From assembly GCF_034424645.1 (NCBI RefSeq), contig NZ_CP139969.1:3534001-3598000 (forward strand): a DNA stretch of 64,000 nt. The letters run 5' to 3'. Both the position numbers and the translations under genes were made by a program. The stretch comes from Bordetella avium. Lineage in GTDB: Bacteria; Pseudomonadota; Gammaproteobacteria; Burkholderiales; Burkholderiaceae_B. The stretch's first letter is position 1; every line of letters starts with the position of its first letter. Shown in pieces: positions 16,931-24,996 of the stretch. A model generated the notes under the pieces. It had not been told where the DNA came from, searched no databases, and saw only the letters and a program-made list of their open reading frames with translations.

Positions 16931-18024
16931 ATACCCCGCGCAGTTTGGACAAAATGGTTCCCGTCACCATCCTCACCGGCTTCCTCGGTGCGGGCAAGAC
17001 CACCCTGCTGAAACGCATCCTTACCGAGTTTCACGGCCGCCGTGTCGCGGTCATTGAAAATGAGTTCGGACCCGAAAGCATCGACAACGATCTGCTCGTG
17101 CAAGACAGCGATGAAGAAATCATCGAACTGTCCAACGGCTGCGTCTGCTGCACCGTGCGCGGCGATCTGATGCGCACGCTGAACGAGTTGCGCGTCAAGC
17201 GCGAGGCCGGTCAGCTCAGTTTTGAGCGCGTCATCATCGAAACCACCGGCATGGCCAACCCCGGTCCGGTGTGCCAGACCTTCTTCATGGACGACGACAT
17301 CGCCGACTACTACCGCCTGGACGCGGTCGTGACGGTGGTCGACGCCAAGCACGGGATGGCCACGCTGGATGCGCAAGAAGAGGCTCAGAAACAGGTGGGT
17401 TTTGCCGACCGCATCCTGGTTTCCAAACGCGATCTGGTCAACGACGCGGATTATGAAGCCCTGCGCGCCCGCCTGCTGCGCATCAATCCGCGCGCGCCCA
17501 TCACGCCGGTGCATTTCGGCGAAGTCGAACTGAAGTCCATCATCGACATCAGCGGCTTCAACCTGAATTCCATTCTGGACATCGACCCGGACTTTCTGGC
17601 CGACGAGCATCCAGACGCCAAACACGCGCACGATCATGACCATGATCACCACGATCACGAGCATGCTGGCGAATGCGGCGCGCACTGCGATCATGCGCAC
17701 CACCACCATCATCATCAACACAATGATGAAATCGGCGCCTTCGTGTTCCGTTCCAACAAGCCTTTCGATCCCGCGCGCCTGGAAGAATTCCTGGGTGGCG
17801 TGGTTCAGGTGTACGGCCCGGATCTGATGCGTTACAAAGGCATCCTGTACATGAAAGGCATCAACCGCCGCATGTTGTTCCAGGGTGTGCACATGATGAT
17901 GGGCGCCGAACCTGGCAAACCCTGGACGGCGGCCGAAAAGCCGTCGACCAAAATGGTCTTCATTGGCCGCAAACTGCCGCAGGAGATTTTCACCCGCGGC
18001 CTTGAACAGTGCCTGGTGGGCTGA
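16927..18024 (+). CDS. COG0523 (CobW-like) metal-trafficking GTPase
   Basis: A 365-residue G3E GTPase: Walker A TGFLGAGKTTLLKR, the metal-binding GCVCCTVRGDL (CxCC), ENEFGPESIDNDLL, and an SKRD in the position of the usual NKxD. A long His/Asp run at residues 230-265 (HAHDHDHDHHDHEHAGECGA) suggests zinc binding or storage. The C-terminal CobW_C domain is present. Members serve as metallochaperones or metal insertases, many of them in zinc starvation. It sits beside zur, which supports zinc. No Shine-Dalgarno precedes the ATG, which overlaps a short ORF by 4 nt. Confidence 0.9.
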   Translation: MNTPRSLDKMVPVTILTGFLGAGKTTLLKRILTEFHGRRVAVIENEFGPESIDNDLLVQDSDEEIIELSNGCVCCTVRGDLMRTLNELRVKREAGQLSFERVIIETTGMANPGPVCQTFFMDDDIADYYRLDAVVTVVDAKHGMATLDAQEEAQKQVGFADRILVSKRDLVNDADYEALRARLLRINPRAPITPVHFGEVELKSIIDISGFNLNSILDIDPDFLADEHPDAKHAHDHDHDHHDHEHAGECGAHCDHAHHHHHHQHNDEIGAFVFRSNKPFDPARLEEFLGGVVQVYGPDLMRYKGILYMKGINRRMLFQGVHMMMGAEPGKPWTAAEKPSTKMVFIGRKLPQEIFTRGLEQCLVG

Positions 18025-18142
18025 TGCCCACTGCGCACACAAGTAAAACCGTACTGCGAGGAAAGCTTAGCGCCAGTACATAAAGGCCGCCGCGCGGTAT
18101 CTCCGGATGCCGGTACGGAGCGATTCATAGTGGAGTGTTTTC

Positions 18143-18607
18143 ATGGCTACGAAGGCAGTAACCAAAAAATCAAGCAAGTCGACGAGCGATACGGCGATTG
18201 ATCTGCCCAGCGAAGAAGAGTTGCTGGCCATGCCCGAGTCCGACTACATGAACGAACGTCAATTGGCGTTCTTCAAAGAGCGGCTCAAACAACTCGAACA
18301 GGACATCCTGGCCAACGCCGGGGAAACCACCGAGCACCTGCGTGAAACCCAGTTCGTGCCCGATCCGGCCGACCGTGCCACCATCGAGGAAGAACACGCC
18401 CTGGAATTGCGTACCCGTGATCGTGAGCGCAAGCTCCTGAAAAAGGTGCAGCAGGCCATCGTCCGCATCGACAGCGGCGAGTACGGCTGGTGTGAAGAAA
18501 CCGGTGAACCCATCGGCGTCCCACGCCTTTTGGCCCGCCCAACCGCCACCCTGTCACTCGAGGCGCAAGAGCGCCGCGAAATGCGCCAGAAGCTGTACGG
18601 CGACTAA
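18143..18607 (+). CDS. dksA: RNA polymerase-binding transcription factor DksA
   Basis: A 154-residue DksA: a coiled coil (FFKERLKQLEQDILANAGET) with the tip region DPADRATIEEEHALELRTRD (D-x2-D-x3-A), and a C-terminal globular domain GWCEETGEPIGVPRLLARPT. It binds the RNA polymerase secondary channel and works with ppGpp. Only one of the four zinc-finger cysteines is kept (C-x2-T ... S-x2-A), as in many alpha/betaproteobacterial DksA, so the fold should be zinc-independent. A clear terminator follows the gene. Confidence 0.95.
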   Translation: MATKAVTKKSSKSTSDTAIDLPSEEELLAMPESDYMNERQLAFFKERLKQLEQDILANAGETTEHLRETQFVPDPADRATIEEEHALELRTRDRERKLLKKVQQAIVRIDSGEYGWCEETGEPIGVPRLLARPTATLSLEAQERREMRQKLYGD

Positions 18608-18632
18608 AGCGCACTCACCCGCGCCGTAGGAC

Positions 18633-18666
18633 AAAAGGGCTATGCCGACCATGCATGGCCCTTTTT
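18633..18666 (+). terminator. Intrinsic terminator of dksA
   Basis: AAAAGGGC (18633-18640) pairs with GCCCTTTT (18658-18665), followed by T and CTTT. It lies 26 nt after the dksA stop and has a classic stem with U-run. Confidence 0.8.
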
Positions 18667-18710
18667 CTTTCGCCCTCCTCCTGTCTATGAGCCATCCCTT
18701 ACTCGGAGAA

Positions 18711-18831
18711 GCAGCAAGCAGGCGGCAAGCCTGCGCAGCGTAGGGGGCAACACACCCGCCGCCGGGCCGCCCCAAGGCGGGGGGGCAGCAAGCAGGCGAC
18801 AAGCCTGCGCAGCGTGGGGGGCAACACACCC
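18711..18831. repeat. Two direct copies of a 47-bp GC-rich repeat (period 74)
   Basis: Copy 1 (18711-18757) and copy 2 (18785-18831) both read GCAGCAAGCAGGCGGCAAGC onward, differing at two positions. Each holds the inverted repeat GCAGGC-GCCTGC (5-nt loop), so each can fold as a hairpin. They fill the dksA-hslV intergenic region. The look is that of a dispersed intergenic (REP-like) repeat, but no further copy was noticed inside this window. Confidence 0.7.
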
Positions 18832-18888
18832 CCCCTCTTGAAATATGAGACGATCGGCCTCAGATAGACCCTTCAAAGGAAGGAAAGC

Positions 18889-19428
18889 ATGGAACAATTT
18901 CACGCCACCACCATTGTGTGTGTCCGCCGAGGCAACCGGGTTGCCCTGGGCGGCGACGGCCAGGTGACTCTGGGCAATATCGTCATCAAGGGCACGGCGC
19001 GCAAAATACGTCGCCTTTACCACGACAAAGTGCTCGCGGGCTTCGCAGGCGCCACCGCCGATGCGTTCACGCTCCAAGAACGATTCGAGGCCAAACTGGA
19101 AAAACACCAGGGCCATCTGATGCGTGCTGCCGTCGAACTCACGCGCGACTGGCGCACAGACCGGGTGCTGCGCCGCCTGGAAGCTATGCTGATCGTGGCC
19201 GACGCAGAACACACCCTGGTGCTGACCGGCAACGGTGACGTACTCGAGCCGGAACACGGCCTGGCGGCCATCGGCTCTGGCGGCGCCTACGCTCAATCGG
19301 CTGCGCTTGCCTTGCTGCGCAACACGGAGCTGCCCCCCGAGACCATCGTCAAACAGTCGCTCGAAATCGCCGGCGACCTGTGCATTTACACCAATCAGAA
19401 TCACGTGATCGAGACGCTGGGCGGCTAA
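18889..19428 (+). CDS. hslV: ATP-dependent protease subunit HslV (ClpQ)
   Basis: The 179-residue proteolytic subunit of the HslUV protease, a cytoplasmic double hexamer. A short propeptide MEQFHA precedes the catalytic threonine of [20 protein letters not shown] (Thr7). [20 protein letters not shown] and [16 protein letters not shown] are conserved. A strong ribosome site AAGGAAGGAAAG precedes the ATG. hslU follows after 26 nt, forming the usual hslVU operon. Confidence 0.96.
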   Translation: MEQFHATTIVCVRRGNRVALGGDGQVTLGNIVIKGTARKIRRLYHDKVLAGFAGATADAFTLQERFEAKLEKHQGHLMRAAVELTRDWRTDRVLRRLEAMLIVADAEHTLVLTGNGDVLEPEHGLAAIGSGGAYAQSAALALLRNTELPPETIVKQSLEIAGDLCIYTNQNHVIETLGG

Positions 19429-19454
19429 GGCCGCGCCATCCAAGGATTCAAGCC

Positions 19455-20789
19455 ATGTCTGCATCGACCATGACGCCCGGAGAAATCGTCTCCGAGCTCG
19501 ATAAATACATCATCGGCCAAAACCGCGCCAAACGTGCCGTCGCTGTCGCGTTGCGCAACCGCTGGCGCCGCCAGCAGGTCGCCGACCCCCTGCGCCACGA
19601 GATTCATCCGAAAAATATTCTCATGATCGGCCCGACGGGCGTCGGCAAGACCGAGATCGCCCGCCGCCTGGCCAAGCTGGCCAATGCGCCCTTCATCAAG
19701 ATCGAAGCGACCAAGTTCACGGAAGTGGGCTATGTGGGCCGCGACGTCGATACCATCATCCGCGACCTGACCGAGTTCTCGATCAAACAGACACGCGAAC
19801 TGGAAATGCGCCGCGTGCGCAGCCACGCCGAAGATGCTGCTGAAGACCGCATTCTCGACGTACTGGTCCCGCCGGCGCGCAATGCCATGGGCGAACCCCA
19901 GCGCGATGATGGCAACACCACGCGCCAGACTTTTCGTAAACGCCTGCGCGAAGGCTCGTTGGACGATCTCGAAATTGAAATCGACATCGCCCAGGCCACG
20001 CCTCAGCTCGACGTCATGACGCCTCCGGGCATGGAAGAAATGGCCGAGCAGTTGCGCGGCATGTTCGCCGGCCTAGCACGCGACAAGACCAAGCCCAAGA
20101 AAATCAAGGTCAAGGAGGCGTTCAAACTCATCATCGAGGAAGAAGCCGCCAAGCGCGTCAATGAGGATGACCTGCGTGCCGCCGCCATCGCGAACGTCGA
20201 GCAAAACGGCATTGTTTTCCTGGACGAAATCGACAAAATCGCCGCCCGCCAGGAAAGTGGCGGCGCGGATGTGTCGCGTCAAGGTGTACAACGCGATTTG
20301 TTGCCTCTGGTGGAAGGCACGACGGTCAACACCCGCTATGGCATGGTGCGCACCGACCACATCCTGTTCATCGCCTCGGGCGCTTTCCATTTATCGCGCC
20401 CCTCGGATCTGATCCCTGAACTCCAGGGCCGCTTCCCGATTCGCGTCGAACTGGATTCCCTGTCGGCAGATGATTTTGTACGTATTTTGTCCGAAACCGA
20501 CGCGTCCTTGGTCAAACAATATACGGCGTTGCTGGCCACTGAAGACGTGCAGCTAGCATTCACCGAAGACGGCATCAAGCGTCTGGCGGAGCTGGCCTTC
20601 TCGGTCAATGAGCGCACGGAAAATATCGGCGCGCGCCGCCTGTACACCGTGATGGAAAAACTGCTCGAAGAGCTGTCTTTCGATGCGGGCGCCAGCAGCG
20701 GTCAGAGCGTAACGATCGATGCTGCCTATGTTGATGCGCAACTGTCGGAAGCCGCATCCAGCCAGGATCTGGCGCGCTACGTGCTCTAG
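19455..20789 (+). CDS. hslU: ATP-dependent protease ATPase subunit HslU (ClpY)
   Basis: The 444-residue AAA+ unfoldase that feeds substrates to Hsl[21 protein letters not shown] near the N-terminus, Walker [16 protein letters not shown], Walker [13 protein letters not shown] and the sensor/arginine region [19 protein letters not shown] are all present, as is the C-terminal LARYVL tail that docks into HslV. Start ATG at 19455 with AAGGATTC upstream. The I-domain (residues ~110-240) is of normal length. Confidence 0.96.
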   Translation: MSASTMTPGEIVSELDKYIIGQNRAKRAVAVALRNRWRRQQVADPLRHEIHPKNILMIGPTGVGKTEIARRLAKLANAPFIKIEATKFTEVGYVGRDVDTIIRDLTEFSIKQTRELEMRRVRSHAEDAAEDRILDVLVPPARNAMGEPQRDDGNTTRQTFRKRLREGSLDDLEIEIDIAQATPQLDVMTPPGMEEMAEQLRGMFAGLARDKTKPKKIKVKEAFKLIIEEEAAKRVNEDDLRAAAIANVEQNGIVFLDEIDKIAARQESGGADVSRQGVQRDLLPLVEGTTVNTRYGMVRTDHILFIASGAFHLSRPSDLIPELQGRFPIRVELDSLSADDFVRILSETDASLVKQYTALLATEDVQLAFTEDGIKRLAELAFSVNERTENIGARRLYTVMEKLLEELSFDAGASSGQSVTIDAAYVDAQLSEAASSQDLARYVL

Positions 20790-20804
20790 ACTACGGAGAT
20801 GCAA

Positions 20805-20834
20805 ACGGGGCCATTCTGTCTGGAATGGTCCCGT
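20805..20834. terminator. Hairpin between convergent hslU and CusF-like gene
   Basis: ACGGGGCCATTC (20805-20816) pairs with GAATGGTCCCGT (20823-20834) over 12 bp with one G-U. It has no U-run on either side, so it is an atypical, possibly bidirectional, terminator. Confidence 0.45.
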
Positions 20835-20896
20835 CGCCAGACCAAAACCTCCAGAGCGCCGCAAACAGGCCTGTGCCTGCGGCACAGCATGGGGTT

Positions 20897-21202
20897 TTAC
20901 TTGCTGATGGCCGTCACGACGTATCTGCCGTCCTGGCGCGTGGCCGTAAAACGCACTTTGTCGCCAGGCTTGATGTTGGTGAGCAGTGCGGGCGCGGCCT
21001 GGTACACCAGCGTCATAGCGGGCAAGTCCAGCGCGGCAATCGCGTCATGCTTGAGCGTGACCGTGCCTGCCGTTGCATCGATCCGCCGGACTTCTCCGCT
21101 GGCCTGGGCGGTTTGCGCCAACACCTGAGGGCTGGCGAGGCTGACGAAAGCCGCAGCCGTCGCCATGACCGCGGGCATCGTGTGTTTGCGTAAGAACGCC
21201 AT
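20897..21202 (-). CDS. CusF-like periplasmic copper-binding protein
   Basis: A 101-residue secreted protein with signal peptide ending near ASPQVLAQTAQA, then a single small beta-barrel domain GEVRRIDATAGTVTLKHDAI followed by DLPAMTLVY and GDKVRFTATRQDGRYVVTAI. The layout is that of CusF-type copper/silver chaperones, where His, Trp and two Met bind metal. Here the His (LKHD) and first Met (PAMT) are kept, but the Trp position reads L and the second Met reads L. Copper binding may thus be altered. No cus efflux genes lie nearby. Confidence 0.72.
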   Translation of the reverse strand: MAFLRKHTMPAVMATAAAFVSLASPQVLAQTAQASGEVRRIDATAGTVTLKHDAIAALDLPAMTLVYQAAPALLTNIKPGDKVRFTATRQDGRYVVTAISK

Positions 21203-21324
21203 GATTCAACTCTCCTGCAATGGCCTCGGAAGGCTAAGCTACAGCATAACCTGTTCGCTACGCGGCGATACTGGCATCGCTGAGCGCCGCCTGCCTTTCT
21301 CATCAATTAACAAGGACTCCTGAC

Positions 21325-21888
21325 ATGGCAAATCGCCTTTCCGTCATCACAACACGTACCGGTGACGATGGCAGCACCGGACTCGGCGACGGCAGCCGCG
21401 TCCCCAAGGATGACCCTCGTATTATGGCCTTGGGCGATGTCGACGAGTTCAATAGCACACTGGGCTTGTTACGCTGCGAAGCGCTGCCTGACGAGGTGTC
21501 GGCCGATCTGCTGACCATACAGCACGATTTGTTCGATATGGGTACGGAGCTGTGCATCCCCGGCCATGCCGCGCTTTCCGATGAGCAGGTTGCCTATCTG
21601 GATGCACGTCTAGCCTTCTACAACGCCGCCCTGCCCCCGCTGCGCGAATTCATTCTGCCGGGCGGTACCCGGGCGGCAGCCCTCGCCCATCTGGCGCGTA
21701 CGGCGGCGCGCCGTGCCGAACGTTCAGTCATCGCGCTGGCGGCGCAGGCGGCCGTCAACGCCCCGCTATGCCAGTATCTGAACCGCAGCTCGGACTTGAT
21801 GTTCGTTTTGGCCCGCTATCTGAACCAGTCTCAGGGTCAGGCCGATATCTACTGGAGCAGCCGACATTCACGCGTCAGCGGCGCCTGA
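21325..21888 (+). CDS. PduO-type ATP:cob(I)alamin adenosyltransferase
   Basis: A 187-residue enzyme that makes adenosylcobalamin from cob(I)alamin and ATP. The N-terminal TRTGDDGSTGLGDGSRVPKD is the ATP-binding motif, and FILPGGTRAAALAHLARTAA, RRAERSV and LNRSSDLMFVLARYLN are the conserved cobalamin/ATP site segments. A good ribosome site (AAGGACTCCTGAC) precedes the ATG. It stands alone, divergent from the CusF-like gene and convergent with lipA. No other cobalamin gene is in the window. Confidence 0.93.
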   Translation: MANRLSVITTRTGDDGSTGLGDGSRVPKDDPRIMALGDVDEFNSTLGLLRCEALPDEVSADLLTIQHDLFDMGTELCIPGHAALSDEQVAYLDARLAFYNAALPPLREFILPGGTRAAALAHLARTAARRAERSVIALAAQAAVNAPLCQYLNRSSDLMFVLARYLNQSQGQADIYWSSRHSRVSGA

Positions 21889-21904
21889 GAACGCCAGATA
21901 GAAA

Positions 21905-21935
21905 ATCCGGACACCATGTGGTGTCCGGATTTTTC
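21905..21935. terminator. Bidirectional intrinsic terminator
   Basis: ATCCGGACACC (21905-21915) and GGTGTCCGGAT (21920-21930) form a perfect 11-bp stem with ATGT loop, followed by TTTTC on the plus strand and, read in reverse, by TTTTC on the minus strand. It separates the convergent adenosyltransferase gene and lipA. Confidence 0.85.
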
Positions 21936-21948
21936 ATGGTCGCCAGAC

Positions 21949-22944
21949 TCAGTTGACGCCGGCTGCGTGAGCCTGCTCATCAGCGTGGTAAGACGAACGC
22001 ACCATTGCACCGACCGCCGCATGGCTAAATCCCATGGCATAGGCTTCGCGCTCGAACATGGCGAAGGTGTCGGGATGCACATAACGCAGCACCGGCAGAT
22101 GATGCTCCGAAGGCTGCAAATACTGACCGATGGTGATCATATCGACGTTGTGCGCGCGCATGTCGCGCATAACCTCGAGAATTTCCTCGTCGGTCTCGCC
22201 AAGACCGAGCATCAGGCCGGACTTGGTAGGCACATCGGGATGCAATGCCTTGAACTCAGCTAATAGCTTTAGCGAATGCAGATAGTCAGAGCCGGGACGC
22301 GCCTGCTTGTAGAGGCGAGGCACGGTTTCCAGGTTGTGATTCATCACATCGGGAGGACCGGCATTGAGAATGGCCAGCGCGCGGTCGAGACGGCCGCGGA
22401 AGTCCGGCACCAGCACTTCGATACGCGTGATAGGCGACAGCTCACGGATCTTGGTGATGCACTCGACAAAATGCGCCGCACCGCCATCGCGCAGGTCATC
22501 ACGATCGACCGAGGTGATGACTACATAAGAAAGCTTGAGGGCTGCGATGGTGCGGGCCAGGTTTTCCGGCTCTTGCGCGTCGAGCGGATCGGGACGGCCA
22601 TGGCCGACATCACAGAACGGACAGCGGCGGGTGCACTTGTCGCCCATGATCATGAAGGTGGCCGTGCCCTTGCCGAAGCATTCGCCGATATTCGGGCAGG
22701 AAGCCTCCTCACAGACCGTGTGCAGATTATGTTCGCGCAGGATACGTTTAATGTCGTAGAAGCGTGAACCCGGCGCGGCGGCGCGCACACGAATCCATTC
22801 CGGTTTCTTCAGGCGTTCGGCCGGAATGACCTTGATGGGAATACGGGCCGTCTTGGCCTGCGATTTTTGCTTCTGCGTCGGATCGTAGGCCGCAGGCGAG
22901 GCGACATCGTTCGAGGGCTGGCTAGCATCAAGCTGGGTGGACAT
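21949..22944 (-). CDS. lipA: Lipoyl synthase
   Basis: A 331-residue radical-SAM enzyme that inserts two sulfurs into octanoyl groups on lipoyl domains. It has the auxiliary cluster [12 protein letters not shown], the radical-SAM motif [11 protein letters not shown] (CX3CX2C) and the C-terminal [10 protein letters not shown] (RSSY). The ATG at 22944 has AGAAGGTG upstream; an in-frame start at 22977 is less likely. Last gene of a dat-DUF493-lipB-lipA run. Confidence 0.97.
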   Translation of the reverse strand: MSTQLDASQPSNDVASPAAYDPTQKQKSQAKTARIPIKVIPAERLKKPEWIRVRAAAPGSRFYDIKRILREHNLHTVCEEASCPNIGECFGKGTATFMIMGDKCTRRCPFCDVGHGRPDPLDAQEPENLARTIAALKLSYVVITSVDRDDLRDGGAAHFVECITKIRELSPITRIEVLVPDFRGRLDRALAILNAGPPDVMNHNLETVPRLYKQARPGSDYLHSLKLLAEFKALHPDVPTKSGLMLGLGETDEEILEVMRDMRAHNVDMITIGQYLQPSEHHLPVLRYVHPDTFAMFEREAYAMGFSHAAVGAMVRSSYHADEQAHAAGVN

Positions 22945-22997
22945 GAGACACCTTCTGAACCGCCTCTGATGCGGCAATGTCGAACAAAAGAAACATT

Positions 22998-23651
22998 TTA
23001 CTCCCCTGAGGACAGGCTGCCCTGATACGCGCTCAGACGCCGGACAAGCTCGTCGGCCAAGGCCTGACCCACTTCATGCACGCTACAGGACAGGCCGCAG
23101 GAAGCCATATCGGTGGTTTGCAGACCCTCGTAGCCACAGGGGTTGATACCGTGAAACGGCGTCAAGTCCATCGCCACATTGAGGGACAGCCCATGATAGG
23201 CGCAGCCCTTGCGTATTTTGATCCCGAGGGCGGCGATCTTAGCAAGCGTCTGACCGGGCTGCTCGACATAGACCCCCGGCGCGCCTGGCTTGCGTTGTGC
23301 GACGATGCCCGCCCTGCCCAGTACAGCGATGGCCGTCTCTTCGAGCAAGGCGACATAATCGCGCACATACATGCCGGCACGGCGCAGATCGAACAGGCAG
23401 TAGACCACGATCTGGCCCGGGCCATGGTAGGTCACCTGACCACCGCGATCCGAACGCACGACAGCGATATCGGCCGGATTGAGCACATGCTGCGGCAGCC
23501 CCGCCTGCCCGAGGGTATAGACGGGCGCATGCTCGCAAAGCCAGATTTCATCCGGCGTGGCCGGGCCACGGCTGGCCGTGAAAGCCTTCATGGCTTCCCA
23601 GACATCGGCGTAAGCCGCTCCGGGGCTAAGCCATGCGACATTCATGCTCAT
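22998..23651 (-). CDS. lipB: Octanoyl-ACP:protein N-octanoyltransferase
   Basis: A 217-residue transferase that moves octanoate from ACP to lipoyl domains, supplying the LipA substrate. Motifs: [19 protein letters not shown] and [18 protein letters not shown], with the active cysteine in [11 protein letters not shown]. It starts 3 nt after the DUF493 stop codon, and lipA begins 53 nt downstream. The start may be the ATG at 23651 or the one at 23645. Confidence 0.96.
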
Positions 23652-23654
23652 GGC

Positions 23655-23927
23655 CTACAGAACGATAGACACCATGGGATGGCCATGCAATGCGCGGTAA
23701 AGCGCGTCCAGTTGCTCGCGCGAGGTCGCACGCACGGTAAAGGTCAGACCCAGGTAATTGCCGCCCTTGCTAGGACGCATCTCAAGCTTAGCGGGATCGA
23801 AATCGGGATCGAACTGGAGCACGACCTCGGTGAGGGTCTGGGCGAACTCCGGATGCTGCTTGCCCATCACCTTGATGGGGAAGTCAGACGGGTATTCGAT
23901 AAGGGAATCTTCGGGAGGAATTTGCAT
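23655..23927 (-). CDS. DUF493 (YbeD-like) protein
   Basis: A 90-residue protein with the family start LIEYPSDFPIKVMGKQHPEF and the ending YRALHGHPMVSIVL. YbeD/DUF493 proteins have a ferredoxin-like (ACT-like) fold and are found next to lipB across proteobacteria, as here. The function is not established; a link to lipoate metabolism is suggested by context alone. Confidence 0.93.
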   Translation of the reverse strand: MQIPPEDSLIEYPSDFPIKVMGKQHPEFAQTLTEVVLQFDPDFDPAKLEMRPSKGGNYLGLTFTVRATSREQLDALYRALHGHPMVSIVL

Positions 23928-23978
23928 TGGTACGTTGTATGTTGCTGCCGGATGGCCCTAAGGCCATCCACGCTACCA

Positions 23979-24845
23979 TCAGAGCGCCGCGATACGGGCA
24001 TCATACCCCGCGCGTAACAGGCGATAAACAGGGCCGGGCTTGCCATCCCCTACCACCTGACCATCCCGCTTGAGCACGGGCAGAACTTCCTTGGTGGCCG
24101 AGGTGATGAGTATTTCGTCGGCCGTCTCGACTTCGGCCCGCGAGATGGGCCTTGCCTCGAAAACCACCCCCCCTTCCTGCGCCAGCTCGGCCATGAGGCC
24201 ATAGCGGATGCCTTCGAGGATGAGGTTGTTCTTGGGCGGCGCAAGCAGCTTGCCATCGCGCACGATCCAGATATTGCTCGACGAACCTTCAGTCAGGTAA
24301 CCATCGCGGTACTGAATGACTTCATCAGCGTCCGCCTCGACGGCTTGCTGACGGGCAAGCACATTCCCCAACAAAGATACCGATTTGATGTCGCAATGCA
24401 GCCAACGCTCGTCCTTGATTGAGACGACCGACACGCCCTGCTCCCGCTGCAAGGCCGAGGGTGGCGTCATGGGCGTGACCATACCGAAGACGGTGGGCGC
24501 AATGGCCTCGGCCGGAAAGGCGTGATCGCGTTTGTAGACGCCACGCGTAACCTGCAAATAAACCATGCACTCCGGCGTCGTCGCGCCTGCGATCAAACGC
24601 TCGATCAACGCGGTGAGCGCGGCGCGGTCCATCGGCATCGCGATGCGGATAGCCGCCAGGCTGCGTTCGAGCCGGTTAAGGTGTTCGGTGATGCGAAAGG
24701 CCTTGCCACGGTAGGCAGGCACGACCTCATAAATGCCGTCACCAAAAATAAAACCGCGATCCAGAACCGAAATCTTGGCCTGGTCTGCGCGGGTGTACTC
24801 GCCATTAAGATACACCAGACTATCGCCTGGCATGCCCGGAATCAT
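23979..24845 (-). CDS. dat: D-amino-acid aminotransferase, class IV PLP enzyme
   Basis: A 288-residue class IV aminotransferase that makes D-amino acids such as D-glutamate or D-alanine from keto acids. The start MIPGMPGDSLVYLNGEY, SVLDRGFIFGDGIYEVVPAY, catalytic lysine in CDIKSVSLLGNVLARQQA, and YLTEGSSSNIWIV are typical. Branched-chain or ADC-lyase relatives share the fold, but the FGDGIYEV signature favours D-amino-acid specificity. A clear ribosome site (AGGAGCTG) precedes the ATG. It lies 51 nt before DUF493 and downstream of a penicillin-binding carboxypeptidase, fitting cell-wall metabolism. Confidence 0.88.
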   Translation of the reverse strand: MIPGMPGDSLVYLNGEYTRADQAKISVLDRGFIFGDGIYEVVPAYRGKAFRITEHLNRLERSLAAIRIAMPMDRAALTALIERLIAGATTPECMVYLQVTRGVYKRDHAFPAEAIAPTVFGMVTPMTPPSALQREQGVSVVSIKDERWLHCDIKSVSLLGNVLARQQAVEADADEVIQYRDGYLTEGSSSNIWIVRDGKLLAPPKNNLILEGIRYGLMAELAQEGGVVFEARPISRAEVETADEILITSATKEVLPVLKRDGQVVGDGKPGPVYRLLRAGYDARIAAL

Positions 24846-24937
24846 GAACAGCTCCTAAAGAGGAAAATAGCCGCTTGGGCCGCGAACGAAGGGTCATTCG
24901 CGGGTCATCATGCCCGGATAGCTTACACCCGCGAGTT

Positions 24938-24984
24938 AACTGTCCCCAAAAAAGTGGGCTTGGACCCATTTTTGGAGGACAGTT
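24938..24984. repeat. 47-bp imperfect palindrome downstream of the carboxypeptidase gene
   Basis: AACTGTCCCCAAAAAAGTGG at 24938 is answered by CCCATTTTTGGAGGACAGTT ending at 24984, with a short centre. It may act as a terminator for the carboxypeptidase gene on the minus strand, but the U-rich part is inside the stem. The arms resemble two insertion-sequence ends facing each other without anything between. Confidence 0.6.
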
Positions 24985-24996
24985 CAGTGCGAAGAC

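Noticed and set aside
17630..17730. CAC/CAT/GAT-rich run in the GTPase gene considered as a nucleotide repeat or CRISPR-like element
   Set aside because: It encodes the His/Asp loop of the COG0523 protein in frame; no repeat-spacer periodicity.
16669..18042. 457-codon minus-strand frame opposite the COG0523 GTPase
   Set aside because: His/Asp-rich coding on the plus strand leaves an open antisense frame; no family likeness.
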